From an uncultured Planktomarina sp. (GTDB lineage Bacteria > Pseudomonadota > Alphaproteobacteria > Rhodobacterales > Rhodobacteraceae), in contig CAJJBJ010000011.1 in assembly GCA_905182455.1 (NCBI GenBank), forward strand, positions 1 through 64,000: a stretch of DNA of 64,000 nt. The letters run 5' to 3'. The notes under the pieces were generated by a model. The model searched no databases. It was given only the letters and a program-made list of their open reading frames with translations, and had not been told where the DNA came from. Position numbers and translations under genes: made by a program. Positions 19,756 to 28,996 of the stretch are shown piece by piece. Each line of letters opens with the position of its first letter. The stretch's first letter is position 1.

Positions 19756-20221
19756 ATGAAACCATTTCTGAAAATACCGCCTCTCTTTTGGGCTAACTCC
19801 GTGTTTGGGGTCCTGTGGTTTGCCATGGAGGCTTTTAATTATGTGATGATCTTGTTAAAAGTTATATCTTACATAGAATTGATATCGCTAGAGCAACATC
19901 AATGAATTGATACTCGTGCGCTGTGGTTCACCACGGCTTGGGCGCTGAGCGTCTGTTCGTCGCTACTGGGGGCTTTGTTGCTGCTTTTGCGGCGCCCCCT
20001 AGGCGTGCTGTCGGTCTGTTTGGGCCTCACTGGCTGGCTTTGGGGCTGCTGCGCTTTGGAGCCATCTGTCCTCCTCCGAAAATCTTGCACATATGTAGTC
20101 ATGGACGACTTACGCATTTAATTTGATGATTTTGATCAGCATCCTGTTCTATCTGCACTATGTCCGGCGGCAGGTTGAAACGGGCGTATTGCCCTTAGCT
20201 TTTAGTGGTCACATGAGGTGA
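19756..20221 (+). pseudogene. decayed small membrane protein gene (four-helix type)
   Basis: From ATG 19756 the frame reads FWANSVFGVLWFAMEAFNYV and on to EQHQ, a TGA at 19903, then in the same frame ALWFTTAWALSVCSSLLGALLLLLRR-like helices up to about 20118. The last helix is in the +1 frame (FNLMILISILFYLHYVRRQV), ending at 20221. Joined, it gives about 154 residues of a four-helix membrane protein resembling unnamed proteins that I recall from marine proteobacteria. One stop and one frameshift break it. It fills most of the 700-base gap between rpmB and lepA; the AT-rich 19620-19755 and 20222-20305 hold nothing else. Confidence 0.65.
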
Positions 20222-20305
20222 TAATGGCCGCAACCGCGGGGCACACTTCTGTGTCGATGTTGATCCCCCATTGACCAACCCGGCACTCTATTCCATATCC
20301 CAATT

Positions 20306-22102
20306 ATGACACCTCTTTCACACATCCGCAATTTCTCGATCGTGGCGCATATTGACCACGGAAAATCCACGCTGGCTGACAGGCTGATTCAGGAGACTGG
20401 AACGGTCCAGGAGCGAGATATGCAAGCTCAGATGCTCGACAGCATGGACATTGAGCGCGAACGTGGAATCACCATCAAGGCCAATACGGTGCGGATTAAT
20501 TACACAGCTCTGAATGGGGAGAGCTATGTGCTCAACCTCATAGACACGCCGGGCCATGTCGATTTCGCCTATGAGGTGTCACGCTCGATGCGGGCTGTGG
20601 AAGGCTCTCTATTGGTTGTAGACAGCTCTCAAGGTGTGGAAGCTCAGACTCTGGCGAATGTTTACCATGCTCTGGATGCGGATCATGAGATTGTGCCGAT
20701 CTTGAATAAGATTGACCTGCCGGCGTCCGATTGCGACCGGGTGGCAGAGCAGATTGAAGATGTGATCGGGATTGATGCGAGTGAGGCTATTCGGGTTTCT
20801 GCTAAAACCGGTCAGGGGATTGTTGAAACCCTTGAGGCCGTCGTGCACCGTCTGCCCGCGCCGAAGGGCGACATCAATGCACCGCTGAAAGCGATGCTGG
20901 TGGACAGCTGGTATGATTCTTATTTGGGCGTGATCGTCTTGGTGCGGATCATCGATGGGAAGTTGAAAAAGGGTGAACGGGTTAAGTTTATGTCCAATAA
21001 CACAACCCATCATGTTGACCGTATTGGAGTTTTCCGTCCGCAGATGGAAATGATCGACGAATTGGGCCCCGGCGAAATTGGCTTTTTGACTGCTTCCATC
21101 AAACAGGTGCGTGATACACGCGTGGGCGATACAATCTGTCATGATAAGCAAACGGTAGTGGCTTTGCCGGGCTTTAAACCTGCGCAGCCTGTGGTTTTCT
21201 GTGGCCTGTTTCCTGTGGATGCGACGCAATTTGAAGATCTGCGCGACAGCATCGACAAATTGGCTCTGAATGACGCGAGCTTTAGTTTTGAGATGGAAAC
21301 CTCTGCGGCACTGGGCTTTGGCTTTCGCTGCGGCTTTCTCGGATTGTTGCACTTGGAAGTGATCCGCGACCGGATTGAGCGGGAATATGATATTGATCTG
21401 ATCACCACGGCCCCCTCGGTGATCTATGACATCCACATGCGCGACGGACGGGTCGAGCAATTGCACAACCCCGCAGATATGCCGGATCTGACATTGGTCG
21501 ATCACCTTGAAGAGCCGCGGATCAAGGCCACGATTTTGGTGCCGGATGAGTATCTTGGTGATGTGCTGAAGCTGTGCCAAGACCGTCGCGGCATGCAGAT
21601 GGATCTGACCTATGCGGGATCCCGCGCTATGGTGGTCTATGACCTGCCGCTCAATGAGGTGGTGTTTGATTTCTATGACCGGTTGAAGTCCGTGACCAAG
21701 GGCTATGCCTCGTTTGACTATCAAATGATCGGCTATCAACAGGACAATCTGGTGAAGATGAGCATTCTGGTGAATGACGAGCCTGTAGATGCGCTCAGCA
21801 CCATGGTACACCGTGATCGCGCCGATGCACGGGGCCGGGCTATGGTTGAAAAGCTCAAAGACCTGATCCCCCGCCATATGTTCAAAATCCCAATCCAAGC
21901 GGCCATCGGCGGCAAGGTAATCGCCCGTGAAACCCTGAGCGCCATGCGCAAAGACGTGACAGCGAAATGCTACGGCGGCGATGCCACGCGTAAGAAGAAA
22001 TTACTTGAGAAACAAAAGGCTGGTAAAAAGAAGATGCGCCAATTCGGTAAGGTCGACATCCCGCAGGAGGCGTTTATTTCAGCGTTAAAAATGGATGGGT
22101 AA
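20306..22102 (+). CDS. lepA: elongation factor 4 (LepA)
   Basis: 598 residues, full length. Ribosomal GTPase that back-translocates or remodels stalled ribosomes. G1 is [10 protein letters not shown]2 ERGITIKA, G3 DTPGHVDF, G4 NKIDLP and G5 near VSAKTG. The LepA-specific C-terminal domain with [18 protein letters not shown], and the terminal [16 protein letters not shown], is complete. No disruption, unlike several smaller genes nearby. Confidence 0.98.
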   Translation: MTPLSHIRNFSIVAHIDHGKSTLADRLIQETGTVQERDMQAQMLDSMDIERERGITIKANTVRINYTALNGESYVLNLIDTPGHVDFAYEVSRSMRAVEGSLLVVDSSQGVEAQTLANVYHALDADHEIVPILNKIDLPASDCDRVAEQIEDVIGIDASEAIRVSAKTGQGIVETLEAVVHRLPAPKGDINAPLKAMLVDSWYDSYLGVIVLVRIIDGKLKKGERVKFMSNNTTHHVDRIGVFRPQMEMIDELGPGEIGFLTASIKQVRDTRVGDTICHDKQTVVALPGFKPAQPVVFCGLFPVDATQFEDLRDSIDKLALNDASFSFEMETSAALGFGFRCGFLGLLHLEVIRDRIEREYDIDLITTAPSVIYDIHMRDGRVEQLHNPADMPDLTLVDHLEEPRIKATILVPDEYLGDVLKLCQDRRGMQMDLTYAGSRAMVVYDLPLNEVVFDFYDRLKSVTKGYASFDYQMIGYQQDNLVKMSILVNDEPVDALSTMVHRDRADARGRAMVEKLKDLIPRHMFKIPIQAAIGGKVIARETLSAMRKDVTAKCYGGDATRKKKLLEKQKAGKKKMRQFGKVDIPQEAFISALKMDG

Positions 22103-22322
22103 GGTAGCATTTAAAGCCAACTTTCTAAACCACCTCTAAAAAACAAAGTTTAAGCGTTACATTGCATATCTTCTAGATGTGCAGCGCCTAAACCTCCCCT
22201 CGGCTCGGGCGCGGCTGAGCGGGATGCTGGCTATAGGGGGGCGGGGCTGTTAGTGCTGGGGCATGCTTATGATGCGGTGCGTGTATGCGTGCCGTGGAGC
22301 GCCAACCTCAGAAAGCTCGCCG

Positions 22323-22832
22323 ATGACATGCCCTCTTTGTAGTTCTGATATGCCTTTACATGATACTCAAGTCGCCGGTGGTCCCTTTGGGGCCTCAGCG
22401 GCGCTCTGCGAAACCTGCGTGATGCAGCTGACTGGTGAACCGGACCCAAACCATTGGCGCGGATTAGCGGGGGCTATGTGGTCCGAGGAGCCTGCGGTGC
22501 AAGTTCTAGCGGCGCGGATGTTGCTGCGATTGTCCGAGCATGATTGGGCCCGCGATTTGACGGAGCAATTGTATCTCGATGATGAGACCCGAACTTGGGC
22601 CGATAATGTGGCATATGTCACCAACCACCGTGACAGCAATGGCGTGCCTTTGGCTGTGGGCGATACGGTGATTTTGATCAAAGACCTGCCGGTCAAGGGC
22701 GCAGGCTTTACCGCCAAGCGCGGCACTTCGGTGCGTGGAATCTCTTTGATGGTGGGCAATGATGCGCATATTGAGGGCCGAGTCGATGGCCAGCGGATCG
22801 TGATTTTGACGGAATTTGTCAAAAAGAAATAG
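22323..22832 (+). CDS. PhnA/YjdM-like zinc-ribbon protein
   Basis: 169 residues from ATG 22323. An N-terminal zinc ribbon has cysteine pairs CPLC and CETC; the C-terminal PhnA domain is VPLAVGDTVILIKDLPVKGA through GQRIVILTEFVKKK. Despite the name, PhnA/YjdM proteins are not phosphonoacetate hydrolases; their role is unknown. Compared with E. coli YjdM (about 111 residues) it has an extra middle part, residues about 35-95. Stands apart from lepA by 220 bases. Confidence 0.85.
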   Translation: MTCPLCSSDMPLHDTQVAGGPFGASAALCETCVMQLTGEPDPNHWRGLAGAMWSEEPAVQVLAARMLLRLSEHDWARDLTEQLYLDDETRTWADNVAYVTNHRDSNGVPLAVGDTVILIKDLPVKGAGFTAKRGTSVRGISLMVGNDAHIEGRVDGQRIVILTEFVKKK

Positions 22833-22840
22833 CGCCGCGT

Positions 22841-23593
22841 TTACGCGTCCAGAAACACCCGTACTGCCGCTTCAAACTCCCGTGGCTTTTCGGCATGCAA
22901 CCAATGCCCGGCGTTGGGTATTTTGGCAAAGCGGGCTTTTGGGAAGAGTGATTTGATCGTGGGTCGGTGCTCTGGGCGCAGGTAATCTGAGGTGGCGCCG
23001 GTCAAAAACAGGGTTGGGGCGGTGAATTGGCCGGAGACGTCGGGAAAACCGATGATCTGCTCCATACAGGCGCGCAGAGCAGGGAGGTTCAGCCGCCAGC
23101 TCTGGTCTTGTAGGTTGAGGCTTTGCAGCAAAAAGCTCCGCACGGTGGGGTCTTTGATGTGGCGGCTGAGAATTTGTTCGGCCTCAGCGCGACTGGACAG
23201 CTGGTCCAAGGGTATGGCCAGCATGGCGTCAATCAAATGCTGTTGGGTATGGCCGTAGATCACAGGCGCAATATCAGCCACGATCAAGCGGCGGATATCA
23301 GCGCCGGAAAGTGCAGCCACCATGGCCGCTTTTCCGCCCATTGAATGGCCTAGAACATCCACGGGGCCGCCTATTGAGGCGATGACCTGTGCCAGATCTT
23401 CGGCCAAGGCGGGGTAGCTGTGGTCGTCTTGCCAGGGGCTGGCCCCATGGTTGCGCATATCGAAAGCGATTACCCTGCGGCTGTCTGACAAGCGTTTGGC
23501 TATCACACCCCAATTGCGCGCTGAACCGAATAGGCCATGGGCAATGATAAGCGGTGTGCCGAAATCGCTGCCGTGAGAGATGATATGTAACAT
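22841..23593 (-). CDS. alpha/beta hydrolase, YbfF-type esterase
   Basis: 250 residues. The nucleophile elbow GHSMGG near residue 83, oxyanion segment HGLFGSARNW and C-terminal catalytic His in NAGHWLHAEKP are all present; the acid is likely the Asp in SDYLRPEH. This pattern fits YbfF-like esterases acting on short acyl esters or thioesters. Convergent with the PhnA-like gene, 8 bases apart. Natural substrate unknown. Confidence 0.9.
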   Translation of the reverse strand: MLHIISHGSDFGTPLIIAHGLFGSARNWGVIAKRLSDSRRVIAFDMRNHGASPWQDDHSYPALAEDLAQVIASIGGPVDVLGHSMGGKAAMVAALSGADIRRLIVADIAPVIYGHTQQHLIDAMLAIPLDQLSSRAEAEQILSRHIKDPTVRSFLLQSLNLQDQSWRLNLPALRACMEQIIGFPDVSGQFTAPTLFLTGATSDYLRPEHRPTIKSLFPKARFAKIPNAGHWLHAEKPREFEAAVRVFLDA

Positions 23594-23670
23594 GCCGCCA
23601 ATCTACGGTGGGTTTTCACGCCGCGCCAGCCCCGCTATGAGGGGGTTATGAATTTAGGTAGGGGGTTTTC

Positions 23671-24240
23671 ATGAGCAAGCGCAATCCATTCATTCCCACG
23701 CAGGGTTTGCACCATATCACTTTGACTGGGGCTGGTCGTCAAATCACTTTGGACTTTTGGGAGGGAGTTTTGGGCATGCCATTTGTGTTTGAACAACCCA
23801 ACCTCGACAATCCGGTGGAAAGCCATTTGTATTTTGATCCCGGCGATGATCGTTTGATCACTGTTTTTTGTGATGAAACTCGAGAGCCTCGGCCCGGTAA
23901 AACCCCGATGGTGCCGGGGGCTGTGCACCATATTGCATTTTCGGTGAGCCAAGCGGTGTCGATGCATCTGCCTGAAAAGCTCGACGCGCTCGGGATTGCG
24001 CATTCGGGTTTGAAGAATCGGGGGTTTATGACGTCGCTATATTTCCGCGAGCCTTTGGGTCTGTTGATTGAGCTGGCGTCTTATAAGTTCACACCACCCA
24101 GAGGTCTGTCGCATGCCCGCGTGCTGTTTGAGGCACACCGTATTCGTGTTGCTGCCGGGGATTTGGCGATTTCAGACCGCCATGTGGCCTTGGCTTTGGA
24201 AGCTTTGGTGCATCAAGAGGTGCCAAGCCTGTCTGATTAA
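23671..24240 (+). CDS. VOC (glyoxalase/extradiol dioxygenase-fold) protein
   Basis: 189 residues, two beta-alpha-beta-beta-beta modules. GLHHITLTG gives a metal-type His in the first strand, VHHIAFSV another in the second module and LGLLIELASYKF the Glu. This resembles ring-cleaving dioxygenases of the PcpA/LinE type, though the protein is shorter than two full VOC domains. Substrate unknown. GGGGG just upstream of ATG 23671. Confidence 0.82.
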   Translation: MSKRNPFIPTQGLHHITLTGAGRQITLDFWEGVLGMPFVFEQPNLDNPVESHLYFDPGDDRLITVFCDETREPRPGKTPMVPGAVHHIAFSVSQAVSMHLPEKLDALGIAHSGLKNRGFMTSLYFREPLGLLIELASYKFTPPRGLSHARVLFEAHRIRVAAGDLAISDRHVALALEALVHQEVPSLSD

Positions 24241-24313
24241 CAAGCCGGCGGGTGGCGTTGTTTGAGGACGGGCGGGGCCCCGCATCAAATGCGCCCCACG
24301 TGTCGTCCCATAT

Positions 24314-25594
24314 TCAGTAAATTGGGAAGCGTGCGCATAATGCGCCGACTTCGGCTTTGACTTTGGCTTCAACGGCCGCATTGCCCTCTTCGCCATTGGC
24401 TGCCAGACCATCGACCACTTCGATGATCCAATCGGCAACTTGACGAAACTCTGCTTCGCCAAAGCCACGGGTCGTGCCCGCAGGGCTGCCCAAACGGATG
24501 CCGCTGGTGACCATCGGTTTTTCCGGATCAAATGGGACGCCATTTTTGTTACATGTGATGCGGGCGCGGCCCAAGGCCTTCTCGGTCGCATTGCCCTTCA
24601 CACCTTTTGGACGCAAGTCTACCAGCAAAACATGGGTGTCTGTGCCATGCGTTACGGTGTCCAAGCCACCTTTGATCAGTTGATCGGACAGAGCCTGTGC
24701 GTTTTTGATCACATTTTGGATGTAGGTTTTAAACTCTGGCTGCAAGGCCTCGCCGAAGGCCACGGCTTTGGCTGCGATTACATGCATCAATGGACCGCCT
24801 TGGATACCTGGGAAAATCGCAGAGTTAAACTTTTTGGCCAGTGCTTCATCATTGGTGACAATCATGCCGCCGCGCGGTCCACGTAGCGTTTTGTGGGTTG
24901 TGGTCGTTGCGACATGTGCATGTGGAAAGGGGTTTGGGTGCTCGCCTGCAGCCACGAGGCCCGCAAAGTGCGCCATGTCCACATGCAAATAAGCGCCAAC
25001 ACTATCCGCAATTTCGCGCATGCGTTTAAAATCGATTTGACGTGGAACGGCAGAGCCACCAGCTACGATCAATTTGGGTTTGTGCTCGGTCGCGAGCTCT
25101 TGCACTTGGTCATAATCCAACAGGTTGTCTTGTTTGCGCACGCCATATTGCACAGCGTTGAACCATTTGCCTGATTGGTTTGGTGCGGCGCCATGTGTCA
25201 GGTGTCCACCGGCATCAAGCGACATGCCTAGGATGGTATCACCTGGCTGCAACAAGGCTTGGAACACGCCTTGGTTGGCTTGGCTGCCCGAATTTGGCTG
25301 CACATTGGCAAATTTGCAATCAAACAGCTGACAGGCGCGTTCGATGGCCAGTGTTTCGGCAATATCCACATATTCGCAGCCGCCGTAATAGCGTCGACCC
25401 ACATAGCCTTCAGCATATTTATTGGTCATCACAGAGCCCTGCGCTTGCAGAACTGCCTTTGATACGATGTTTTCAGAGGCAATCAGTTCGATTTCGTCGC
25501 GTTGCCGGCCGAGCTCTTGATCAATGGCTTTTGCCAAGGCGGGATCTGTGTCGGCCAAGTCGGCATTGAAGAATTTGGTGATGTTGGCTGTCAT
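24314..25594 (-). CDS. glyA: serine hydroxymethyltransferase
   Basis: 426 residues. PLP enzyme converting serine and tetrahydrofolate to glycine and methylene-THF. The signature with the PLP Lys is [17 protein letters not shown] near residue 225; [15 protein letters not shown] and [15 protein letters not shown] are the substrate-binding stretches. Full length and intact. AAGGAGC precedes ATG 25594. A perfect 14-bp palindrome lies in its promoter region (listed separately). Divergent from nadK. Confidence 0.97.
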   Translation of the reverse strand: MTANITKFFNADLADTDPALAKAIDQELGRQRDEIELIASENIVSKAVLQAQGSVMTNKYAEGYVGRRYYGGCEYVDIAETLAIERACQLFDCKFANVQPNSGSQANQGVFQALLQPGDTILGMSLDAGGHLTHGAAPNQSGKWFNAVQYGVRKQDNLLDYDQVQELATEHKPKLIVAGGSAVPRQIDFKRMREIADSVGAYLHVDMAHFAGLVAAGEHPNPFPHAHVATTTTHKTLRGPRGGMIVTNDEALAKKFNSAIFPGIQGGPLMHVIAAKAVAFGEALQPEFKTYIQNVIKNAQALSDQLIKGGLDTVTHGTDTHVLLVDLRPKGVKGNATEKALGRARITCNKNGVPFDPEKPMVTSGIRLGSPAGTTRGFGEAEFRQVADWIIEVVDGLAANGEEGNAAVEAKVKAEVGALCARFPIY

Positions 25595-25623
25595 GATTTT
25601 GCTCCTTAGGCGGTTTGCGCCAT

Positions 25624-25652
25624 GTCTGCGTGTTTCCTATAGGAAATGTCAA
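25624..25652 (-). promoter_or_regulatory. putative glyA promoter with palindromic operator
   Basis: On the minus strand a good -35 (TTGACA, complement of 25647-25652) is followed by a 17-base spacer that contains the perfect palindrome TTTCCTATAGGAAA (25633-25646), then a weak -10 near 25624-25629. A palindrome exactly in the spacer suggests a regulator site. The divergent nadK start lies about 100 bases away. Confidence 0.45.
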
Positions 25653-25752
25653 AGGCTGATGCCGCGACTTATTGACCTGATTTCCCTTATTATGGCGGTG
25701 GCTTGCGTTTTTAGGCTGGCCCGGCATAGGGTGCGGAAACGGAGTTTCCGAA

Positions 25753-26526
25753 ATGCACAAATCAGACCGCAAACGCATTGCCTTTTTGGCCAGTACTGCA
25801 GAATTGGCACAATCTGCAAGGAATACATTTGTACACCAATTTGGAGATTGTGATTCGAGCGAAGCGGATGTCATCGTAGCATTAGGCGGTGATGGATTTA
25901 TGTTGCAAACGTTGCATCTCACCCAGCATCTAAACGTCCCTGTTTATGGTATGAACCGGGGCACTGTCGGATTTCTTATGAATGAGTTTTCGCAAGATAA
26001 TTTGGAGCAGAGATTGTCAGCAACTGAGGAAGCGGTGATTAATCCTTTGCGTATGCGTGCAACCTGCACCGATGGCAGCCAACATACTGAGCTTGCTATC
26101 AATGAAGTGTCGCTTTTGCGGCAAGGCCCGCAGGCGGCAAAATTGCAGATTTTTGTGGATGATCGGCTACGGCTGAGTGAATTGGCCTGTGATGGTGCCT
26201 TGGTTGCGACGCCTGCGGGATCTACGGCCTATAATTATTCCGCGCATGGTCCAATATTGCCAATTGGGTCTGAGGTCTTGGCCTTAACGGCGATGGCGGC
26301 CTTCCGACCGCGCCGATGGCGGGGGGCTGTTTTGCCAAAAGCCGCTAAGGTGAGGTTTGAAGTGATTGAACCCGTCAAGCGACCGGTTATGGCGGATGCT
26401 GATAGTCGCTCGGTACAGGATGTTGTATCAGTAGAGATTGAGAGTGCGGGCGATATTACGCACCGTCTGCTGTTCGATCCAGATCATGGATTGGAAGAAC
26501 GGCTTATTCAAGAGCAATTTGCATAA
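25753..26526 (+). CDS. nadK: NAD kinase
   Basis: 257 residues. Phosphorylates NAD to NADP. The GGDG motif is VIVALGGDGFMLQTLH near residue 44, the second motif is INEVSLLR and the conserved ATPAGSTAYNYSAHGPI loop is present. Short alphaproteobacterial form without N-terminal extension. Followed by a hairpin terminator. Confidence 0.95.
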   Translation: MHKSDRKRIAFLASTAELAQSARNTFVHQFGDCDSSEADVIVALGGDGFMLQTLHLTQHLNVPVYGMNRGTVGFLMNEFSQDNLEQRLSATEEAVINPLRMRATCTDGSQHTELAINEVSLLRQGPQAAKLQIFVDDRLRLSELACDGALVATPAGSTAYNYSAHGPILPIGSEVLALTAMAAFRPRRWRGAVLPKAAKVRFEVIEPVKRPVMADADSRSVQDVVSVEIESAGDITHRLLFDPDHGLEERLIQEQFA

Positions 26527-26534
26527 GCAGGTTC

Positions 26535-26561
26535 AGCCGAGCGAGCTTAGCCCGCTCGGCT
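26535..26561 (+). terminator. hairpin terminator after nadK
   Basis: Perfect 9-bp inverted repeat (AGCCGAGCG / CGCTCGGCT) with a 9-base loop, nine bases after the stop, followed by a T/G-rich stretch. Confidence 0.65.
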
Positions 26562-26571
26562 GGTGTTTGGT

Positions 26572-26703
26572 TTAGGTGCCAGAAGACGAGCCTGAGACCA
26601 AACCCACAGCCACGACAGTGACTATGATCGGCAGATATGTCAGCAACTGATAAGCCAGCCATCGTACCTTGTGCTGATGACGACGTGCCGATGAGCGAGG
26701 CAA
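26572..26703 (-). CDS. possible 43-residue membrane peptide
   Basis: From TTG 26703 (the frame opens slightly earlier without ATG) a small ORF encodes a basic N-terminus (RSSARRHQHKVRW) followed by one hydrophobic helix (LLTYLPIIVTVVAVGLVSG). Topology is plausible for a small membrane protein, but the lack of ATG and of a clear ribosome site makes it uncertain. The rest of the 420-base gap (26704-26944) is AT-rich and holds nothing recognisable. Confidence 0.28.
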   Translation of the reverse strand: MPRSSARRHQHKVRWLAYQLLTYLPIIVTVVAVGLVSGSSSGT

Positions 26704-26944
26704 CGAAGGCGCCTGCGAGAACGAGTTTTTAATTATGGATTTCCATTAATTAAATGCATTTTGCGCGTAGAAGATGAAATTTGATTTTTACGGACCGTGG
26801 CTCTATGCCGCTGTTAAAAAAATCATATTAAAATAATTAAGACAATTTTTGGTTGTGAGCGGAAGCCGGATCACCGCCCGCAGCAAAGATTGCGTTGTCC
26901 CAGAACGGCCAATATTGATTTCTAGTGCGCGATGCAAGCTTAGG

Positions 26945-28831
26945 CTATTTTGCGTACCCCATAGCCTGTAGCGCCGCGCGCACCTCGTCCAGAACTGCAG
27001 GATCATCAATGGTGGCAGGAGCTTTGAACGGCTTGTTATCGGCAATACTGACCATCGTACCACGCAGAATTTTGCCAGATCGCGTTTTGGGCAAGCGATC
27101 CACGACACAGGCCAATTTGAACGCTGCTACGGGGCCAATTTTTTCCCGTACCAATTTAATCACATCTGAGACAATATCTGCGTGAGACCGTATGCAACTC
27201 TTGTTGAGGCACAGAAGGCCTAGGGGCAATTGTCCTTTCAGCGCATCGCCGACACCAATCACCGCGCATTCGGCAACATCGGGATGGGCAGCCAGGACTT
27301 CTTCGATGCCGCCGGTTGACAGCCTGTGGCCAGCCACGTTGATCACATCGTCCGTGCGCGCCATGATGTAGAGGTAGCCATCTGCATCAATCATGCCTGC
27401 ATCGCCGGTTTCATAATAGCCAGGGAAGGTGGTGAGGTAGGACTTCATATATCGTTCGGGCGCATTCCATAGGGTTGGCAAAGTGCCGGGTGGCAGTGGC
27501 AGCTTAACCGCTATGGCGCCCAATTTCCCAGGCTGCATTTGATGGCCACCCTCATCTAATATTTGCACGTCATATCCGGGCATAGCCACTGTGGGGGAGC
27601 CGATTTTGACTGGCATGGACTCGATTCCGGCTGGGTTGCCAGCGATGGTATATCCGGTTTCAGTTTGCCACCAGTGATCATAAACCGGAACGCCCATGAC
27701 CTTTTGCGCCCATTCGATTGTATCCGGATCCGCGCGTTCACCGGCCAGATAGAGGGCGCGCAACCGGGACATGTCGTAGTTTTTGATCGATTCACCTTGT
27801 GAGTCTTCGCGTTTAATGGCCCGAAATGCCGTTGGAGCAGTGAAAAAACTACGCACATCATGTTCCGCGATGACGCGCCAGAATGTGGTGGCATCAGGGG
27901 TGCCAACTGGTTTTCCTTCGAAAACAACGGTCGTATTGCCGTGAATCAACGGCCCATAGCAAATGTAGGAATGTCCCACGACCCAACCCACGTCGGAGGC
28001 AGCCCAAAAGACATCTCCTGGATCCACATTATAGATATTCTTCATGGTCCAATTGAGCGCCACCAAATGACCTGCAGTTGGCCGCACGACGCCCTTAGGA
28101 GCGCCCGTGGTGCCGGAGGTGTATAGGATATAGGCTGGATGATCGCCCGACACGGGAACGCAAGGGGCGGGCGCAGTGTCCGATTGCAGCGCGCACCATT
28201 CGATATCGATGTCACCAAGTTGCGCTTCGCATTCGGTGCGTTGGAAAATCACGGTAAATTTTGGCTTATGGGAGGCCAATTTAATAGCGCCGTCCAAAAG
28301 GGGTTTGTATTCAACAATGCGGCCCGGTTCGATGCCGCAGGACCCTGCAATGATGGCTTTGGGCGTGGCGTCGTCAATACGCACGGCCAGCTCATTGGCA
28401 GCGAAGCCCCCGAAGACAACCGAGTGAATGGCGCCAATACGCACGCAGGCGAGCATCGCAACCAAAGCTTCAGGGATCATTGGCATATAGATGATCACAC
28501 GGTCTCCTGAGACAATCCCCTTGGCGGCCAATCCTCCAGCTAATGCAGCAACTTGAGTTTGTAACTCTGCATAGGTAGTTTTGGATTTGCGGTCGGTGAC
28601 TGGGCTGTCATAAATGATGGCCACACGGTCGCCGTTTCCGGCTTCAACGTGGCGGTCCACAGCGTTGTAACAGGTGTTTACCTGCGCGTCCTTGAACCAT
28701 TCATACATTGGAGCATCATCGTCCCACAAGGCTTTTGACGGGGGCGATACCCAATCGATGGCCTCAGCGGCTTTCATCCAAAATGCTTCAGGATCTGCTT
28801 GCCAGCCTGAGTAGATATCTTTGAATGACAT
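26945..28831 (-). CDS. prpE: propionate-CoA ligase (PrpE)
   Basis: 628 residues, the same length as E. coli PrpE. Activates propionate to propionyl-CoA through an acyl-adenylate. The P-loop is YTSGTTGAPKGVVR, the adenylate motif WWQTETGYTIAGN, the hinge TGDAGMIDADGYLYIMARTDDV, and the catalytic acetylatable Lys lies in KTRSGKILRG. N-terminal ACAS domain present. Acetyl-CoA synthetase is the nearest alternative, but length and motif spacing favour PrpE. Propionyl-CoA then needs mce and meaB products. Divergent from the VOC-bicupin gene. Confidence 0.92.
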   Translation of the reverse strand: MSFKDIYSGWQADPEAFWMKAAEAIDWVSPPSKALWDDDAPMYEWFKDAQVNTCYNAVDRHVEAGNGDRVAIIYDSPVTDRKSKTTYAELQTQVAALAGGLAAKGIVSGDRVIIYMPMIPEALVAMLACVRIGAIHSVVFGGFAANELAVRIDDATPKAIIAGSCGIEPGRIVEYKPLLDGAIKLASHKPKFTVIFQRTECEAQLGDIDIEWCALQSDTAPAPCVPVSGDHPAYILYTSGTTGAPKGVVRPTAGHLVALNWTMKNIYNVDPGDVFWAASDVGWVVGHSYICYGPLIHGNTTVVFEGKPVGTPDATTFWRVIAEHDVRSFFTAPTAFRAIKREDSQGESIKNYDMSRLRALYLAGERADPDTIEWAQKVMGVPVYDHWWQTETGYTIAGNPAGIESMPVKIGSPTVAMPGYDVQILDEGGHQMQPGKLGAIAVKLPLPPGTLPTLWNAPERYMKSYLTTFPGYYETGDAGMIDADGYLYIMARTDDVINVAGHRLSTGGIEEVLAAHPDVAECAVIGVGDALKGQLPLGLLCLNKSCIRSHADIVSDVIKLVREKIGPVAAFKLACVVDRLPKTRSGKILRGTMVSIADNKPFKAPATIDDPAVLDEVRAALQAMGYAK

Positions 28832-28886
28832 GTAATGAACTCCAGTTGAAATACTGTGTGTTGTTATTCCTTATTGGGACCTTAGA

Positions 28887-28904
28887 CGCAAGTTGCAGCT
28901 TGCG
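28887..28904. promoter_or_regulatory. inverted repeat between prpE and the VOC-bicupin gene
   Basis: Perfect 6-bp arms CGCAAG / CTTGCG around TTGCAG, about 55 bases upstream of prpE and 90 bases upstream of the divergent gene. Likely an operator for one or both genes; the regulator is unknown. Confidence 0.4.
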
Positions 28905-28996
28905 CTAACAAAGCGTGCCGCGACGATCCGCCATTGCATCTATTTTCAATTTCGTGAAGGTTATTTGGATAATATTTTAGGAAATTGAGTTAAATT

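Noticed and set aside
20609-21898. 429-codon ORF on the minus strand
   Set aside because: Antisense shadow of lepA; composition follows the codon pattern of the sense gene and no family is visible.
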